From Meloidogyne chitwoodi (taxonomy: Eukaryota > Nematoda > Chromadorea > Rhabditida > Meloidogynidae): DNA of 64,000 bases. The notes below the pieces were generated by a model that searched no databases, was not told the DNA's origin, and was given only the letters and a program-made list of their open reading frames with translations. The translations under genes were made by a program, and so were the position numbers. This document shows, in pieces, positions 21,549-30,719 of this stretch. Where the stretch lies: positions 372,001-436,000 of the forward strand of contig JACZZP010000012.1 of assembly GCA_015183035.1 (NCBI GenBank). The letters run 5' to 3'. Within the stretch, counting starts at the first letter, position 1. The number at the start of each line of letters is the position of its first letter.

Positions 21549-22100
21549 ATGTCTTCCAACAAGGAAAATGATCTTTTTTCTGACGAAGGAAATGAAGACA
21601 TAGAAAAAGGGAAGTTAAAGTTTATTAAATAAATTTTAGTTTTTTATTGCAGGACATGATTTATCAAAGAATATGCCTGATATTGAACAAGGTAAGAAAA
21701 AATAATTCAATTATTTTTTTATATAATTGATTTATTTTTTTCTAAAGGGATCGAGCACAATCAAAATGAGCGCGGAAAACCTGATATACAAGAAGAGAAA
21801 AGTAAGTGGTATTCATTTATGATGTATTAAAAAAATTCATCAAAAATGATTTCTACTTAAGCCGATGGTATTGATGATTTGAATGCTTTGGAATTAGAAG
21901 AAATTCGAGCATTTCTTAAAGACCAAAAGAAGAAAAAAGAGCAAGCTGAAGCTCGACGTCGCCGTTCTATACTACTTCTAATAGTTCTCTTAGTGCAAAA
22001 TCTGCAGGTTGTCAGCCTCCAATCCCAAAAAAAGCGAAACCAGCTGCGACAAAGAAGTTCTTTGAATAATTTAATAACATTTTTAAAAAATTTCAGATAA
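21549..22100 (+). CDS. charged multi-exon Maverick protein, incomplete model
   Basis: ATG at 21549 follows a TTCTAG acceptor. Short acidic exons (about 21549-21615, 21653-21692, 21749-21801) lead to an exon from 21861 with strings of Lys/Arg (KDQKKKKEQAEARRRR). In a second frame the end reads basic and Ser/Pro-rich and stops at about 22070 after AATKKFFE. The joins after exon 1 and the frame switch near 21965 are unresolved. A DNA- or capsid-associated basic protein is possible from composition only. Confidence 0.4.
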
Positions 22101-22103
22101 CAT

Positions 22104-22469
22104 GTGAACCGAATAAACAAGACAAGTGGCACTTTAGGTTTTAAATCGCAAAGAATTTTTTCGGGCCAGGTTGCAAAATATATGCCTGACATTTCCGGAG
22201 GTGTCCGTCAGTTATTAATATATGCTCCAAAATTAGTTGAAAACAGTATTATAGGGAACGTTACTGCTCCTCTCTTACGAGTTGTAAACGTCAGCGGGAA
22301 CCCTGGAGAAAGCGTTTCTGAAGTATATATGAATGAACATCATCATCGTTTATTAGGTAAACGACATCCTGATATCACTATCGAAATTAGAACACTTACT
22401 GGTAAACTTGTAAAATTCCATTGGGGTAATTGTATATTAACTTTACATTTTCAACGATCCCTATTTTAA
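22104..22469 (+). CDS. penton-like minor capsid protein, C-terminal fragment
   Basis: ORF of 121 codons opening with GTG; the first in-frame ATG is at 22182, and an in-frame TAA lies just upstream at 22098. The C-terminal signature of Polinton minor capsid (penton) proteins is visible: NVTAPLLRVVNVSG, then ITIEIRTLTGKLVKF and ILTLHFQR at the end. Polinton penton proteins are usually two to three times longer, so the N-terminal half is absent or lies in unresolved upstream exons. It would form the capsid vertices. It sits just before the core-like and major capsid genes. Confidence 0.6.
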   Translation: MNRINKTSGTLGFKSQRIFSGQVAKYMPDISGGVRQLLIYAPKLVENSIIGNVTAPLLRVVNVSGNPGESVSEVYMNEHHHRLLGKRHPDITIEIRTLTGKLVKFHWGNCILTLHFQRSLF

Positions 22470-22476
22470 ATAAATA

Positions 22477-22857
22477 ATGACACACGTTTTTGTTGATTTG
22501 GATAAAATAAATTGGGAACCCTTTTTAAATAACCAAGAAGGAGGAGGAAATAATAATGGTATTAATTATTTCCAGGGGACCCGCTATCAAAGAGGTTTTG
22601 GGATAATAGGAACTGTTGGGCGCTTCATAATGCCTATTGTTAAAAATTTGGCTAATACTGCTGGGCAAGAAGCTCTAACCGCGGGAAGAAATGTACTGGA
22701 AGATGTAGCACAAGGAAAGTCTGTAAAAGATGCATTAAAGCAACATGGAAGCGAGGGATTGCAAAAAGTTGGAAAAAAGCTCCAACAATGTGGAAAAGGT
22801 AAAAAACAGAAGAGAAAACGTAGATATAAAGATCAGCTAAGTTTGGAAGATTTTTGA
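22477..22857 (+). CDS. adenovirus pVI/pX-like core protein of Maverick
   Basis: 126 codons from ATG 22477, 8 bases after the penton-like stop. It has an N-terminal acidic segment, then GTRYQRGFGIIGTVGRF, an Ala/Gly-rich amphipathic helix (NTAGQEALTAGRNVLEDVA) and a strongly basic tail KGKKQKRKRRYK. This order matches the small Gly-rich, basic-tailed proteins encoded beside the capsid genes of Polintons and adintoviruses, which are compared with adenovirus pVI/pX. Expected role: internal capsid or DNA-condensing protein. No intron. Confidence 0.65.
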   Translation: MTHVFVDLDKINWEPFLNNQEGGGNNNGINYFQGTRYQRGFGIIGTVGRFIMPIVKNLANTAGQEALTAGRNVLEDVAQGKSVKDALKQHGSEGLQKVGKKLQQCGKGKKQKRKRRYKDQLSLEDF

Positions 22858-22860
22858 GTA

Positions 22861-22869
22861 GTATATAAG
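22861..22869 (+). promoter_or_regulatory. GTATATAAG box upstream of capsid gene
   Basis: GTATATAAG ends 28 bases before the MCP ATG at 22898. The same nine bases recur upstream of two other genes of this module at nearly the same distance (24753 and 25077). Likely an element-specific promoter, by inference. Confidence 0.55.
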
Positions 22870-22897
22870 TGAAAACTAAAACATTAAAAAATAAAAA

Positions 22898-24289
22898 ATG
22901 ACGACAATTAAAAAAATCGACAAAGATAGTGCTGAAGGTGTTGACAATAGAATCACCTTCTTTTCAGTTCCTGCTACAAATGTTGGAATCCAACGATCAT
23001 CATACAAAGAACTTTTACCTTTAAATGCACTTAATCAGTCTGCAGGTCCTTTCATTTTCCGTTATTTTGGAGATTCTCTATATTTAGACCTGAGTAAAAC
23101 TTTTGTTTGGTTAACTCTATCGCTCGAGAGAAAAGACACCATAAGTGGAGAATGGGTACCTATAACAGACGGTTCAGGTGAAAATTTAACGGGGGATAAG
23201 CATGCAGGTGTTGTACAATATATTGGGCTTACTTGGATTCGTCGTTTAACATTATCAATTAACGGCGTACAATGTTTCGATTCGGGGATTCATTATGCAT
23301 ATAGGTGTATTATAATGCACGCGCTTGGGGCAAATTATGATGTTAGTAAGGGTTTATACGAAGCGGGGCTTTATTACTCTGACGCCGAAGATAAAAATAA
23401 TTATGATGGAGCTGGTTTCAAGGCCCGTGCTGCACACTTTGCCAATGGAAAGTTTTGTCGTATGTTCTCACACCTAGACTTTGACTTGGCACGTCAGAAT
23501 CAGCTTTTAATACCGCATAGTGATGTGATTTGGACTCTTTATAGAAACACTGATGAATTTTTAGTACATGCTCCTAAATATCGAAAAAATGCAGGGGATC
23601 CCCTTACAGATAACATTAACACTTATCGTTTACGCCTGCAAGATTTAAGACTTTTTGTTAAACAGATGGACCTTAGTTCTTCGCTAAACAATGCAATAGC
23701 TCGCCATTTGGAACAGTCACCTGCAAAATATACTCAAAGAAAAATGGAAATTCGTAGTGTATTCCTGGGAAAAGGACGACAAGGAATAACACATCCCACA
23801 TTCACTAGCACTTGTCCTAGGCGTTTAGTCATTTGTTTTGTAAGTTCCCCGGCGTACATTGGAAATCAGGCCCTTTCACCATTCACATTTGAACATGCAA
23901 ATTTACGATCAATCTCGGCAGAATTTGGGGGTTTTCAATTCCCTTCTATTCCTTATGATTTGGATTTTGTAAATGATAATTTTGTTCGCGCATATGTTGA
24001 TATGTATTTGGGAATGGACCTCGATTCTTGGCCAAACATTGATCAAAGAACTCTTAGTATAAGCATGAAAAAATTCTCTCGTTCATCTTGCTTTTTTGTT
24101 ATTCCAATGACATCAACTCTCGAGGATACAAACGGATTAGAACTTATTCGTCAGGGTACAACAACAGTAAAATGTCTTTTTAACGAACCAATAAAAGATG
24201 AAGGATATGAAATGATAATTATGGGCGAGTTCGATTCCATATTGTCCATAAATGCCGATAGAGTTTTGAGTACTGATGGATCCGTCTAA
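22898..24289 (+). CDS. Maverick major capsid protein (double jelly-roll)
   Basis: 463 codons, intronless, ATG at 22898. The N-terminus has the Polinton/adintovirus MCP pattern FFSVPATNVGIQ, then LYLDLSKTFVWLTLSLE, IRRLTLSINGVQCFDSG and YRCIIMHALGANYDVSKG. These match the F54H12.2-like family that forms the hexon-like capsomer. MCP trimers build the icosahedral shell. The frame is intact end to end, with no stop or shift. The protease ATG follows 6 bases after the stop, so the two genes are packed like viral genes rather than like the intron-rich host genes around them. Confidence 0.85.
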   Translation: MTTIKKIDKDSAEGVDNRITFFSVPATNVGIQRSSYKELLPLNALNQSAGPFIFRYFGDSLYLDLSKTFVWLTLSLERKDTISGEWVPITDGSGENLTGDKHAGVVQYIGLTWIRRLTLSINGVQCFDSGIHYAYRCIIMHALGANYDVSKGLYEAGLYYSDAEDKNNYDGAGFKARAAHFANGKFCRMFSHLDFDLARQNQLLIPHSDVIWTLYRNTDEFLVHAPKYRKNAGDPLTDNINTYRLRLQDLRLFVKQMDLSSSLNNAIARHLEQSPAKYTQRKMEIRSVFLGKGRQGITHPTFTSTCPRRLVICFVSSPAYIGNQALSPFTFEHANLRSISAEFGGFQFPSIPYDLDFVNDNFVRAYVDMYLGMDLDSWPNIDQRTLSISMKKFSRSSCFFVIPMTSTLEDTNGLELIRQGTTTVKCLFNEPIKDEGYEMIIMGEFDSILSINADRVLSTDGSV

Positions 24290-24294
24290 TATAA

Positions 24295-24750
24295 ATGAAT
24301 TCAATACAAATTCAAACAATTTTGCAAAACTATAAGCCTCTAAAAAATAAATTTATTGGCGTTTATTCTTCGAATAATATTCCTAAATTCATTAAACGAA
24401 GAAATTTTTGCTTTATTGCAAATACTATGCGTAAAGGAACAAAGGGTGAACACTGGATCGCTTGCTATTCTGATACAAAAGATACTATAGAGTATTTTGA
24501 CTCGCTTGCAGAAGAACCTAACTGTGATATGCGCGAATCATTGCTTACAAATTATTCAAAAGTAAAACAAAATCTTTTTGTATTACAATCCCCATTTTCT
24601 GATACTTGTGGCCATTATTGTATATGCTTTTTAGTATTACGTTCAATTTATGGAAATTTTTCTTTGGTTCTACAAAAATTACATTCAATACCTGTTGAGG
24701 GGCGTAATATTATTCTTAAAAATTTTGTTCAGCGCTTAGTTATGTTATAA
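24295..24750 (+). CDS. adenain-like cysteine protease of Maverick
   Basis: 151 codons, intronless. Catalytic pattern of the adenovirus protease/ULP1 clan (C5/C48): His53 in GEHWIACY, Asp69 in EYFDSLA, Gln98 in LQSPFSDTCGHYC and the nucleophile Cys105 in the same motif. Spacing fits. In Polintons this enzyme matures capsid proteins inside the particle. All four key residues are present, so it could be active. Position directly after the MCP is typical for the module. Confidence 0.85.
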   Translation: MNSIQIQTILQNYKPLKNKFIGVYSSNNIPKFIKRRNFCFIANTMRKGTKGEHWIACYSDTKDTIEYFDSLAEEPNCDMRESLLTNYSKVKQNLFVLQSPFSDTCGHYCICFLVLRSIYGNFSLVLQKLHSIPVEGRNIILKNFVQRLVML

Positions 24751-24752
24751 TA

Positions 24753-24761
24753 GTATATAAG
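24753..24761 (+). promoter_or_regulatory. GTATATAAG box upstream of membrane protein gene
   Basis: Same nine bases as at 22861; 26 bases separate it from the ATG at 24788. Confidence 0.5.
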
Positions 24762-24787
24762 AAACAAAAAATAACCGAAAATTAATT

Positions 24788-25069
24788 ATGTTTATTTTTT
24801 TATTATTTTACTTTTCGATGACTTTCTCAAGTCAAGAGATTTTTTTACCTTTTCCTAAACATCCATATGAAGATAATACAACCTTCAATAACTGTCCTTT
24901 AAATGAAAAAATTTTGGCTCCTCCACAAAATTATATATTAGGTTTTGTCTATTTTTTGTATATTGCTTTTATTTTTCTTTTATTATTTTTTTATTGGGGA
25001 AAGAACGGTTTTATTGACCGTACTACTGATGGGAATGGATTAATTCGATTAGCAAGCCATAAAGTTTGA
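24788..25069 (+). CDS. small membrane protein of Maverick
   Basis: 93 codons from ATG 24788, intronless. It has an N-terminal hydrophobic signal-like stretch (residues 1-15), a short ectodomain with an N-glycosylation site (NTT) and two Cys positions apart, a transmembrane helix at about 49-70 and a short tail. Topology suggests a single-pass membrane protein. It is much shorter than the fusogens described in nematode Mavericks and shows no fusion-protein feature, so I give no function beyond membrane location. Confidence 0.55.
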   Translation: MFIFLLFYFSMTFSSQEIFLPFPKHPYEDNTTFNNCPLNEKILAPPQNYILGFVYFLYIAFIFLLLFFYWGKNGFIDRTTDGNGLIRLASHKV

Positions 25070-25076
25070 CCTTTGG

Positions 25077-25085
25077 GTATATAAG
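25077..25085 (+). promoter_or_regulatory. GTATATAAG box upstream of PAZ-like gene
   Basis: Third copy of the box. It overlaps the 3' end region of the preceding gene and ends 28 bases before ATG 25114. Confidence 0.5.
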
Positions 25086-25113
25086 AGATGAAAATTTTCG
25101 AACTAATATAAAA

Positions 25114-25699
25114 ATGAGGACCTCATGTATAACCTCTTCAACTGCATATACTCAATGGAGGGAACGCAAAGAACTTGAATCTAAACCCTCTTCACCTTGT
25201 CTTAGAAAAACATCACTTGTTAATCTACTATGTCAATTCAATGGGGGTTGTACGCCTGAAACGCTGCATTGTGAGATGCGCAAGAAGAATCTGGAAAATC
25301 TTAAATATATTCAGCAACTATCTGGAATGACTGATGATGATGTTGCTGCAGCGGGTATTGGACAAAGACTCTTAATGGATGGATATACGCCAATGAACAA
25401 TAAGGGACTTGTTACAAATTACCTAAACAAATTTCAAATGGAAATATATCCTTGCAAAATTACGCATTCTGGCGCAGATCGAGTATTCGCCCTCAGGGGA
25501 TATCTTCGAGTAACTATCAGGTAAAATTAAAAAATGTAAAAAAATAATAAAAAAATAATTATTCAGGCAATATTTCTACGTAAGACATAGAGTCAATCTC
25601 TATCTCCCCCGCCTCCCGCTCTTGTGTGTGTTTGGGGGAAAAAATCATCAATACTTCTACCCACTGGAGTGTATCGATGTTATAATGCAAGAAGAATAA
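25114..25699 (+). CDS. Argonaute/PAZ-like fragment carried by Maverick
   Basis: Exons 25114-25520 and 25567-25699 join in frame across a 46-bp GT/AG intron (about 180 codons; TAA 25697-25699). The spliced C-terminus has the end of an Argonaute PAZ domain: TIRQYFYVRHRVNLYLP, then LPLLCVFGGKNHQYFYPLE, matching the family pattern YF-x(n)-L-x-P-x-LP-x(n)-PLE. Upstream, NKGLVTNYLNKFQMEIYP resembles the start of an Argonaute N domain. Most of the N/PAZ interior and all of MID and PIWI are missing, so slicing is impossible. It could bind small-RNA ends, act as a decoy, or be a dead fragment. The GTATATAAG box and viral-style packing suggest the element expresses it. Confidence 0.55.
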
Positions 25700-26242
25700 A
25701 ATAAATATATTTTTCAAATGATTCTAAAAAAAATATGAAAAAATTTTAATACTTTTTATATCCGTAAAATGTTTACTTTTTTCCAATCTATAAATATTTA
25801 TGTTGAATATTTTTTCATGATTTTTTAAATCTAATAGGCTAGGGAAAAAAGCTTATACCTGAATCAAACTTATTTTGGTACTTGCGCGTTTTTCTATGGG
25901 CTAAAATTACAACAAAATAATTAGTTCCATGAAAATAATTTAAGTGCAGCCGCGGTAATCACTTAATTTTTTTCGAATTTCAGGTGTCTAACTACTAGAG
26001 ATGTTCCAGCACAAAAAAAAATAACCAAGACCAATTGCGACAGGTCTCGCGATAAAGTTACCGCAACAAATTTACTTGCGACAATATGGGCTGTACACAA
26101 AATAACCTTGGTATACAAATTATATTTAAATTGAATAAAGAATAAATTTTTATCTTTGTTGTAGATAAAAGATATATGAAAAAAATTCACATATAGCCCA
26201 CTTTTTTTCATGCGATCCGTCCTGTGGCATACTGGGTCATTA
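25700..26242. other. non-coding spacer inside Maverick
   Basis: No gene seen. Contains GCAGCCGCGGTAATCAC at 25946-25962, a motif also found in other repeats of the window. Confidence 0.5.
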
Positions 26243-26540
26243 GAAAGAGCTCCGAAGCTGAGTCGAACTAGAGATGGATAAAATTGGTCCTACAATTATA
26301 TGACGAGTTACAAACTTTTTGACAATTGAAAAAAGATAACGGATGTTCAAGCTCAATTTTGGGGTTAAAAATTAGAAAATATTATAGTAGCTAATTCGAT
26401 TGGTATAAGAGTTATTCTACGGCTAAAATTACCACAACATCCTTTCTCTTTTTTCAATTGTCAAAAAGTTTGTAACTCGTCCTATAATTGTAGGACCGAT
26501 TTTATCCATCTCTAGTTCGACTCAACTTCGAAGCTCTTTC
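26243..26540. repeat. foldback element, ~94-bp arms
   Basis: Left arm 26243-26336 and right arm 26447-26540 are near-perfect inverted copies (both contain GAACTAGAGATGGATAAAAT on opposite strands) around a ~110-bp loop. It lies between the capsid module and the PTB-like gene. Confidence 0.85.
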
Positions 26541-26636
26541 GAATGCATAATAAATTAAAAAGTATAAAAAATGGGCTTTTGTATTTTTTAATTTGCTTTA
26601 AAGTAAATTTGATTACCTCTAAATTTTTTATTCAAT

Positions 26637-29600
26637 TTATTCATTCCTTTTTTTGGAAAAAGAAACACGCAAATGGGCATTTTCAGCTAATTTGTAATTC
26701 TAAAATGTAAAAAAATTAATTTTTTTTGAAAAAGTATAATTATTTTACATGCATATCAATAAGAAAAGAAACAGCTGATTCTATATCTTCCAACTGAACT
26801 AAAGCCATTTTGTGATCATTTCTGAAAAAAACAAAAGAAAATAAAAAATAATTCTATTTTTAAAATAAAAAATTAACTGAAAAAATTTAAATTCATTAAT
26901 TTTAAAATCTTTGAAAATTTCAACAATTTGATCTTCCTCCATTCCATTTGGAATATTTGAAAGATGTAAAATTGAACATGGAGGATAAATATTCTAAAAA
27001 TATATATTCTAAAAATTAATTAATTTAACCATATAATTTTTGCTTCCAGGTTTTTTAAAACGATGAAGAGAAGAACTAGTAAAATTTTTAGTTAAACCAT
27101 CATCTGGTTGTCCTAAGAATGTTGTTTAATTAAATAAAAATGTTTTTTTAATTTTTTATAAATTAAAAAAGCATTTTTTTATTAATTTGTAAAAAATAAA
27201 TATTTAATTACCTTCTTTTGGCATTTGAACTAAATTATGTTTTGAATTAATTACACGAATTTTACGCCCATTCGATTTAAGTTTGTCCAAATGTTGAATT
27301 GCTTAATATTAATTAATTTTTTTAAATTAAATTATTTATTTATTACCTAATTGTGCCTGTTGAATATCTGAATATTGTATCAAAGCATTATTCTTTTTAC
27401 TGAAGAGGATTTTTACACGAATAACATCTCCATAGACACCTAAAACAATAAAAGCTCAAAAATTTTCAGTTTATTACTAATTTTATTTTTTTAAAAAGAA
27501 AATGCTAAAGAAGTTTTTTTAAACCTATAATAGTTTATACATAAAAAATATAAAAATAGCAAAGCGCCAATCAAAAGATGGCGTAAAGGCAGACATACCG
27601 AACAGAATGAAAAGTTTGTCTGGAGTCACAATCTAAAAAAAAGAAAATTGCCTTGAGTAAGAAAAATGAATAATACGGTAAGCAAAATTAAAAAAAGCGA
27701 AAAAAATTTTTTAATTATAATATTATTTAATTGAAAATGGACAATTTATTTTTTAATGTCTTGAGTTCAATTGCTATTCAATAAAAAATTTTTGATTCCC
27801 CTAACACTAATACTTTATTATTTATTAACAATTTTTAAGACTAATTACAAACACGTCCTCCAAAAAAATATTTGTCTATAAAAATTTTTAAAGTCAAAAT
27901 AAAAAATAGTAAATAATTGGTTGTTAATTTTAGTAACCGTAAAAATTGAAAAAAAATAAAACACTTAAATTATTAAAGTAGAAGCGTGGATGGTGATTTG
28001 GGCAGCGAGTTAAATATTTCTTTTTAAAATATTAAAAAATATTATTTATCACTACAGTCGATCTTACCAGATGTTTCTTTTTGTATAAATTATTAAATGA
28101 AGGAAGATAAAGCAAAAAATAAATTATTCAGAGATAGAACTTATTCATTTTTTATTTTATTTTATAAAAAATTTTATTTTTTTATTTTATATCCAACTCC
28201 GAAAACTAATATGGCCCTCAATCGTTTTAATGAAACTTATAAGGCGGCACTCGCAAATGGTATACACAGGCCTTATCTAGCTCGTAAAGCGAAGTACACA
28301 AGACAGAATAATTATTTAGCTGCCCTTTTACACGATTTTAACTATCGGATACACTCACTGCCCATATCACGTAACAGCAGTAGAAGAGCGCAATAAAAAA
28401 AAAGAAAAAAATATAGAAATAATACAAAAATATTTTTAATTGAAAAAATTATTTTTTTATTTATTTAAAAATAAATTTAAATTTTTATCTCTACATTAAA
28501 AAAATAGGAAACTCATAAAATCATAAATATTCTAATATACTCTCAAAAATATTCAAAAAAGAATAAAAGGATTTCTTAATATAAACATTTATTTTTTTAA
28601 ATTATTAATTATAATAAATATGGTATTTAAATTAGAATATTTACATTATCTTCAATTATTATAATATTCTTTTGCTAAAAATAATAAAAAAATCTTAAAT
28701 AAGTAAAATATTTTATTTAGTAACAACCTACAGTTTCATTTAAATTAGAAACAAGAACAACAGGTGTATTTACTCCAGACTGAAAAGCTGTATTTAAAAC
28801 TATTCCATTTAAATTATTAGATAATAATTGTCCTCCAGTTAATAAATCTAAAAAAATATTTTTTAATATAATTAATTAATAAAAGATTATAACAAAATAA
28901 AAAATAAAGCTAAGAAAAAATACTATTCAAAAAACAAACAAATAATTAATTATTATATACTATTACTTGGTTGTAAATTAATTGTTCCATGATTATTAAA
29001 TGGAAATTGTGAATTTGTTCCAATTAAAGTATTAACATTATTAGCCATTTGTTTTGCTGCAACAGCTGCATTAAATGGAAAAATTGCTCCAATTTGTTGA
29101 TGTCCACCAGTTAATTGTGATTTTTGTAAAATTAATTGTAAGTCTTTTTCATTTAATTCACCAGCTGGTAAATTTGGATTTGTATAATCACGACTTTTAT
29201 CATTATTATATTTAACATTTAAAGTATTACGTTTACTAAATTCTATATTCAACTTTAATAAAATAGAAAATAAAATTAAAAAAATAATTATTACAGTGCA
29301 ACATCCATTACAAATGTTTAATCCATCCAAAAAAATTTCTAAAATAAATTAATTTAAAATAAATTATTTTATTTGTTTCATTACTTGCATTCATTGCAGC
29401 ATTTGATTCGCTTAATTGAATTAAAGCTTGGAATGAATCTAAAAAATAATTATTTTTATTTTATTTAAATTTTATTTTTTACTATTTTTATTAAAAGTAA
29501 TTATACGAAGAACTTTTCCATAACGAGAGAATATCTATAACAAATAATAATTTAAAAAATTAAACAAATAAATAAAATAACCATGTAAAGAACATCTAAA

Positions 29601-29776
29601 GTAACAGGATATAGCATACATTTAATAATTATACGCTAAAAAATAAATTTTACTATATAAAAAAATAAAATTTAATTTAAAAACCAAAATTGAAGTTGGC
29701 TGATGTTGAACACAGCTTGATAAATTTTGGTAATTTTGTGCCATTAATTGTTTGCCCCAAATGATTATATAAAAAA
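26637..29776 (-). CDS. PTB-like RNA-binding protein (RRM2-RRM4) inside the Maverick
   Basis: Fourteen exons read 29776 to 26637: 29685-29776, 29582-29635, 29483-29534, 29385-29438, 29294-29337, 28967-29252, 28732-28847, 27599-27632, 27347-27439, 27212-27301, 27030-27112, 26878-26993, 26749-26821, 26637-26699. Frames and splice sites agree at every join. PTB hallmarks: [10 protein letters not shown] and [19 protein letters not shown] (RRM2 and following linker), [20 protein letters not shown] (RRM3), [11 protein letters not shown] and LHLSNIP then [12 protein letters not shown] (RRM4), ending [15 protein letters not shown] proteins bind pyrimidine-rich RNA and control splicing. RRM1 was not found; ATG in exon 1 gives a start. 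TIRs on both sides place it in the element. Confidence 0.8.
28211..28396 (+). CDS. small basic protein ORF in PTB-like gene intron
   Basis: 61 codons from ATG 28211, on the opposite strand within the ~1.1-kb intron between PTB-like exons 28732-28847 and 27599-27632. Rich in Arg, Asn and Tyr, ending RNSSRRAQ. The sequence is less AT-rich than its intron, which suggests coding. Could be a Maverick gene. No family recognised. Confidence 0.35.
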   Translation: MALNRFNETYKAALANGIHRPYLARKAKYTRQNNYLAALLHDFNYRIHSLPISRNSSRRAQ

Positions 29777-30202
29777 CTGAATTAAAAAAAATATTATTAA
29801 ACTCGAAAAACTTACGTTCAAAAAATACTGTAATTTAAAAATTTTAATTAAATAAAATATTTAAATTGATTTTACAAAATAAATAATTAAAAAACAACAA
29901 TCAAATATTTAATAAATAATTTAAGTCAAAAATTAAATTTTCTCAAAAAAACTTTTCTTTTTCTTTTCCTTTTTTCAATTTATTCTTTCTAAATCTGACC
30001 ATTTACCTAAAATATTTTGATATATAATTTTTCGATTAATTTTATAATTTTGAGAGCAAAAGGGCTTAAAGTTATCCGTAACACTTTTACAATCAAATAT
30101 TTTAGAGACTTAAAAAATAACAATTTAAAAAAATATAATTGTAAAATTTTAAAAATATGACCTGAAATAATTCTAAAATCTTTTAGGTAAAATTTTACGG
30201 TC

Positions 30203-30700
30203 TTAAATTCTTACAATTCGTCCTGCAAGAAAAGAAACGATTAATTTAACTCGTTCTTCAATTAAAGTAATACGCTCATTCATAATTCCAAATTGGTGTG
30301 CTGTATTGGCAATTAGATATTGCAAATCCTAAAATAGACGGTATTGTTTTTTTACAGAACCCCATATTTAGTATCATTCGACTTAGCTCGATAAAACAAA
30401 TCGAATGGTTGTCATTTTTCTAAAAACTTACATTCGGTATTTCCTCCTCGTTAACAGTATTTGGAGTATTACAGGAAGAACTAATTTTATATTATTAAAT
30501 TATTAAAAAAATAAATTGAAAGAGAATCAAAAAAACTAATTAATTTTCATTTTTCGAATCCATCTAGAAACTGACGTATATGAAACCGCATCCTCGAATT
30601 TTATTTTTAAAATATTATGTATTTTTTTTGCTGTATAATGTGGCTTTTTCTCTTTTAAATTAATTATAAAAGCTTTTTGATCACTCAGTTTTAACACCAT
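30203..30700 (-). CDS. small helix-turn-helix plus coiled-coil protein
   Basis: Exons 30537-30700, 30432-30480 and 30203-30328 join in frame to 112 codons (phase 2 then phase 0 introns). The N-terminal half resembles transposase/Psq-type HTH domains: INLKEKKPHYTAKKIHNILK then SVSRWIRK. The last exon is a helical heptad region (MNERITLIEERVKLIVSFL). It may be a DNA-binding factor of the element. It lies upstream of, and on the same strand as, the PTB-like gene, so it could instead supply 5' exons to it, though the phases do not fit directly. Confidence 0.5.
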
Positions 30701-30719
30701 TTTTTTATGGAAAAGCTAT

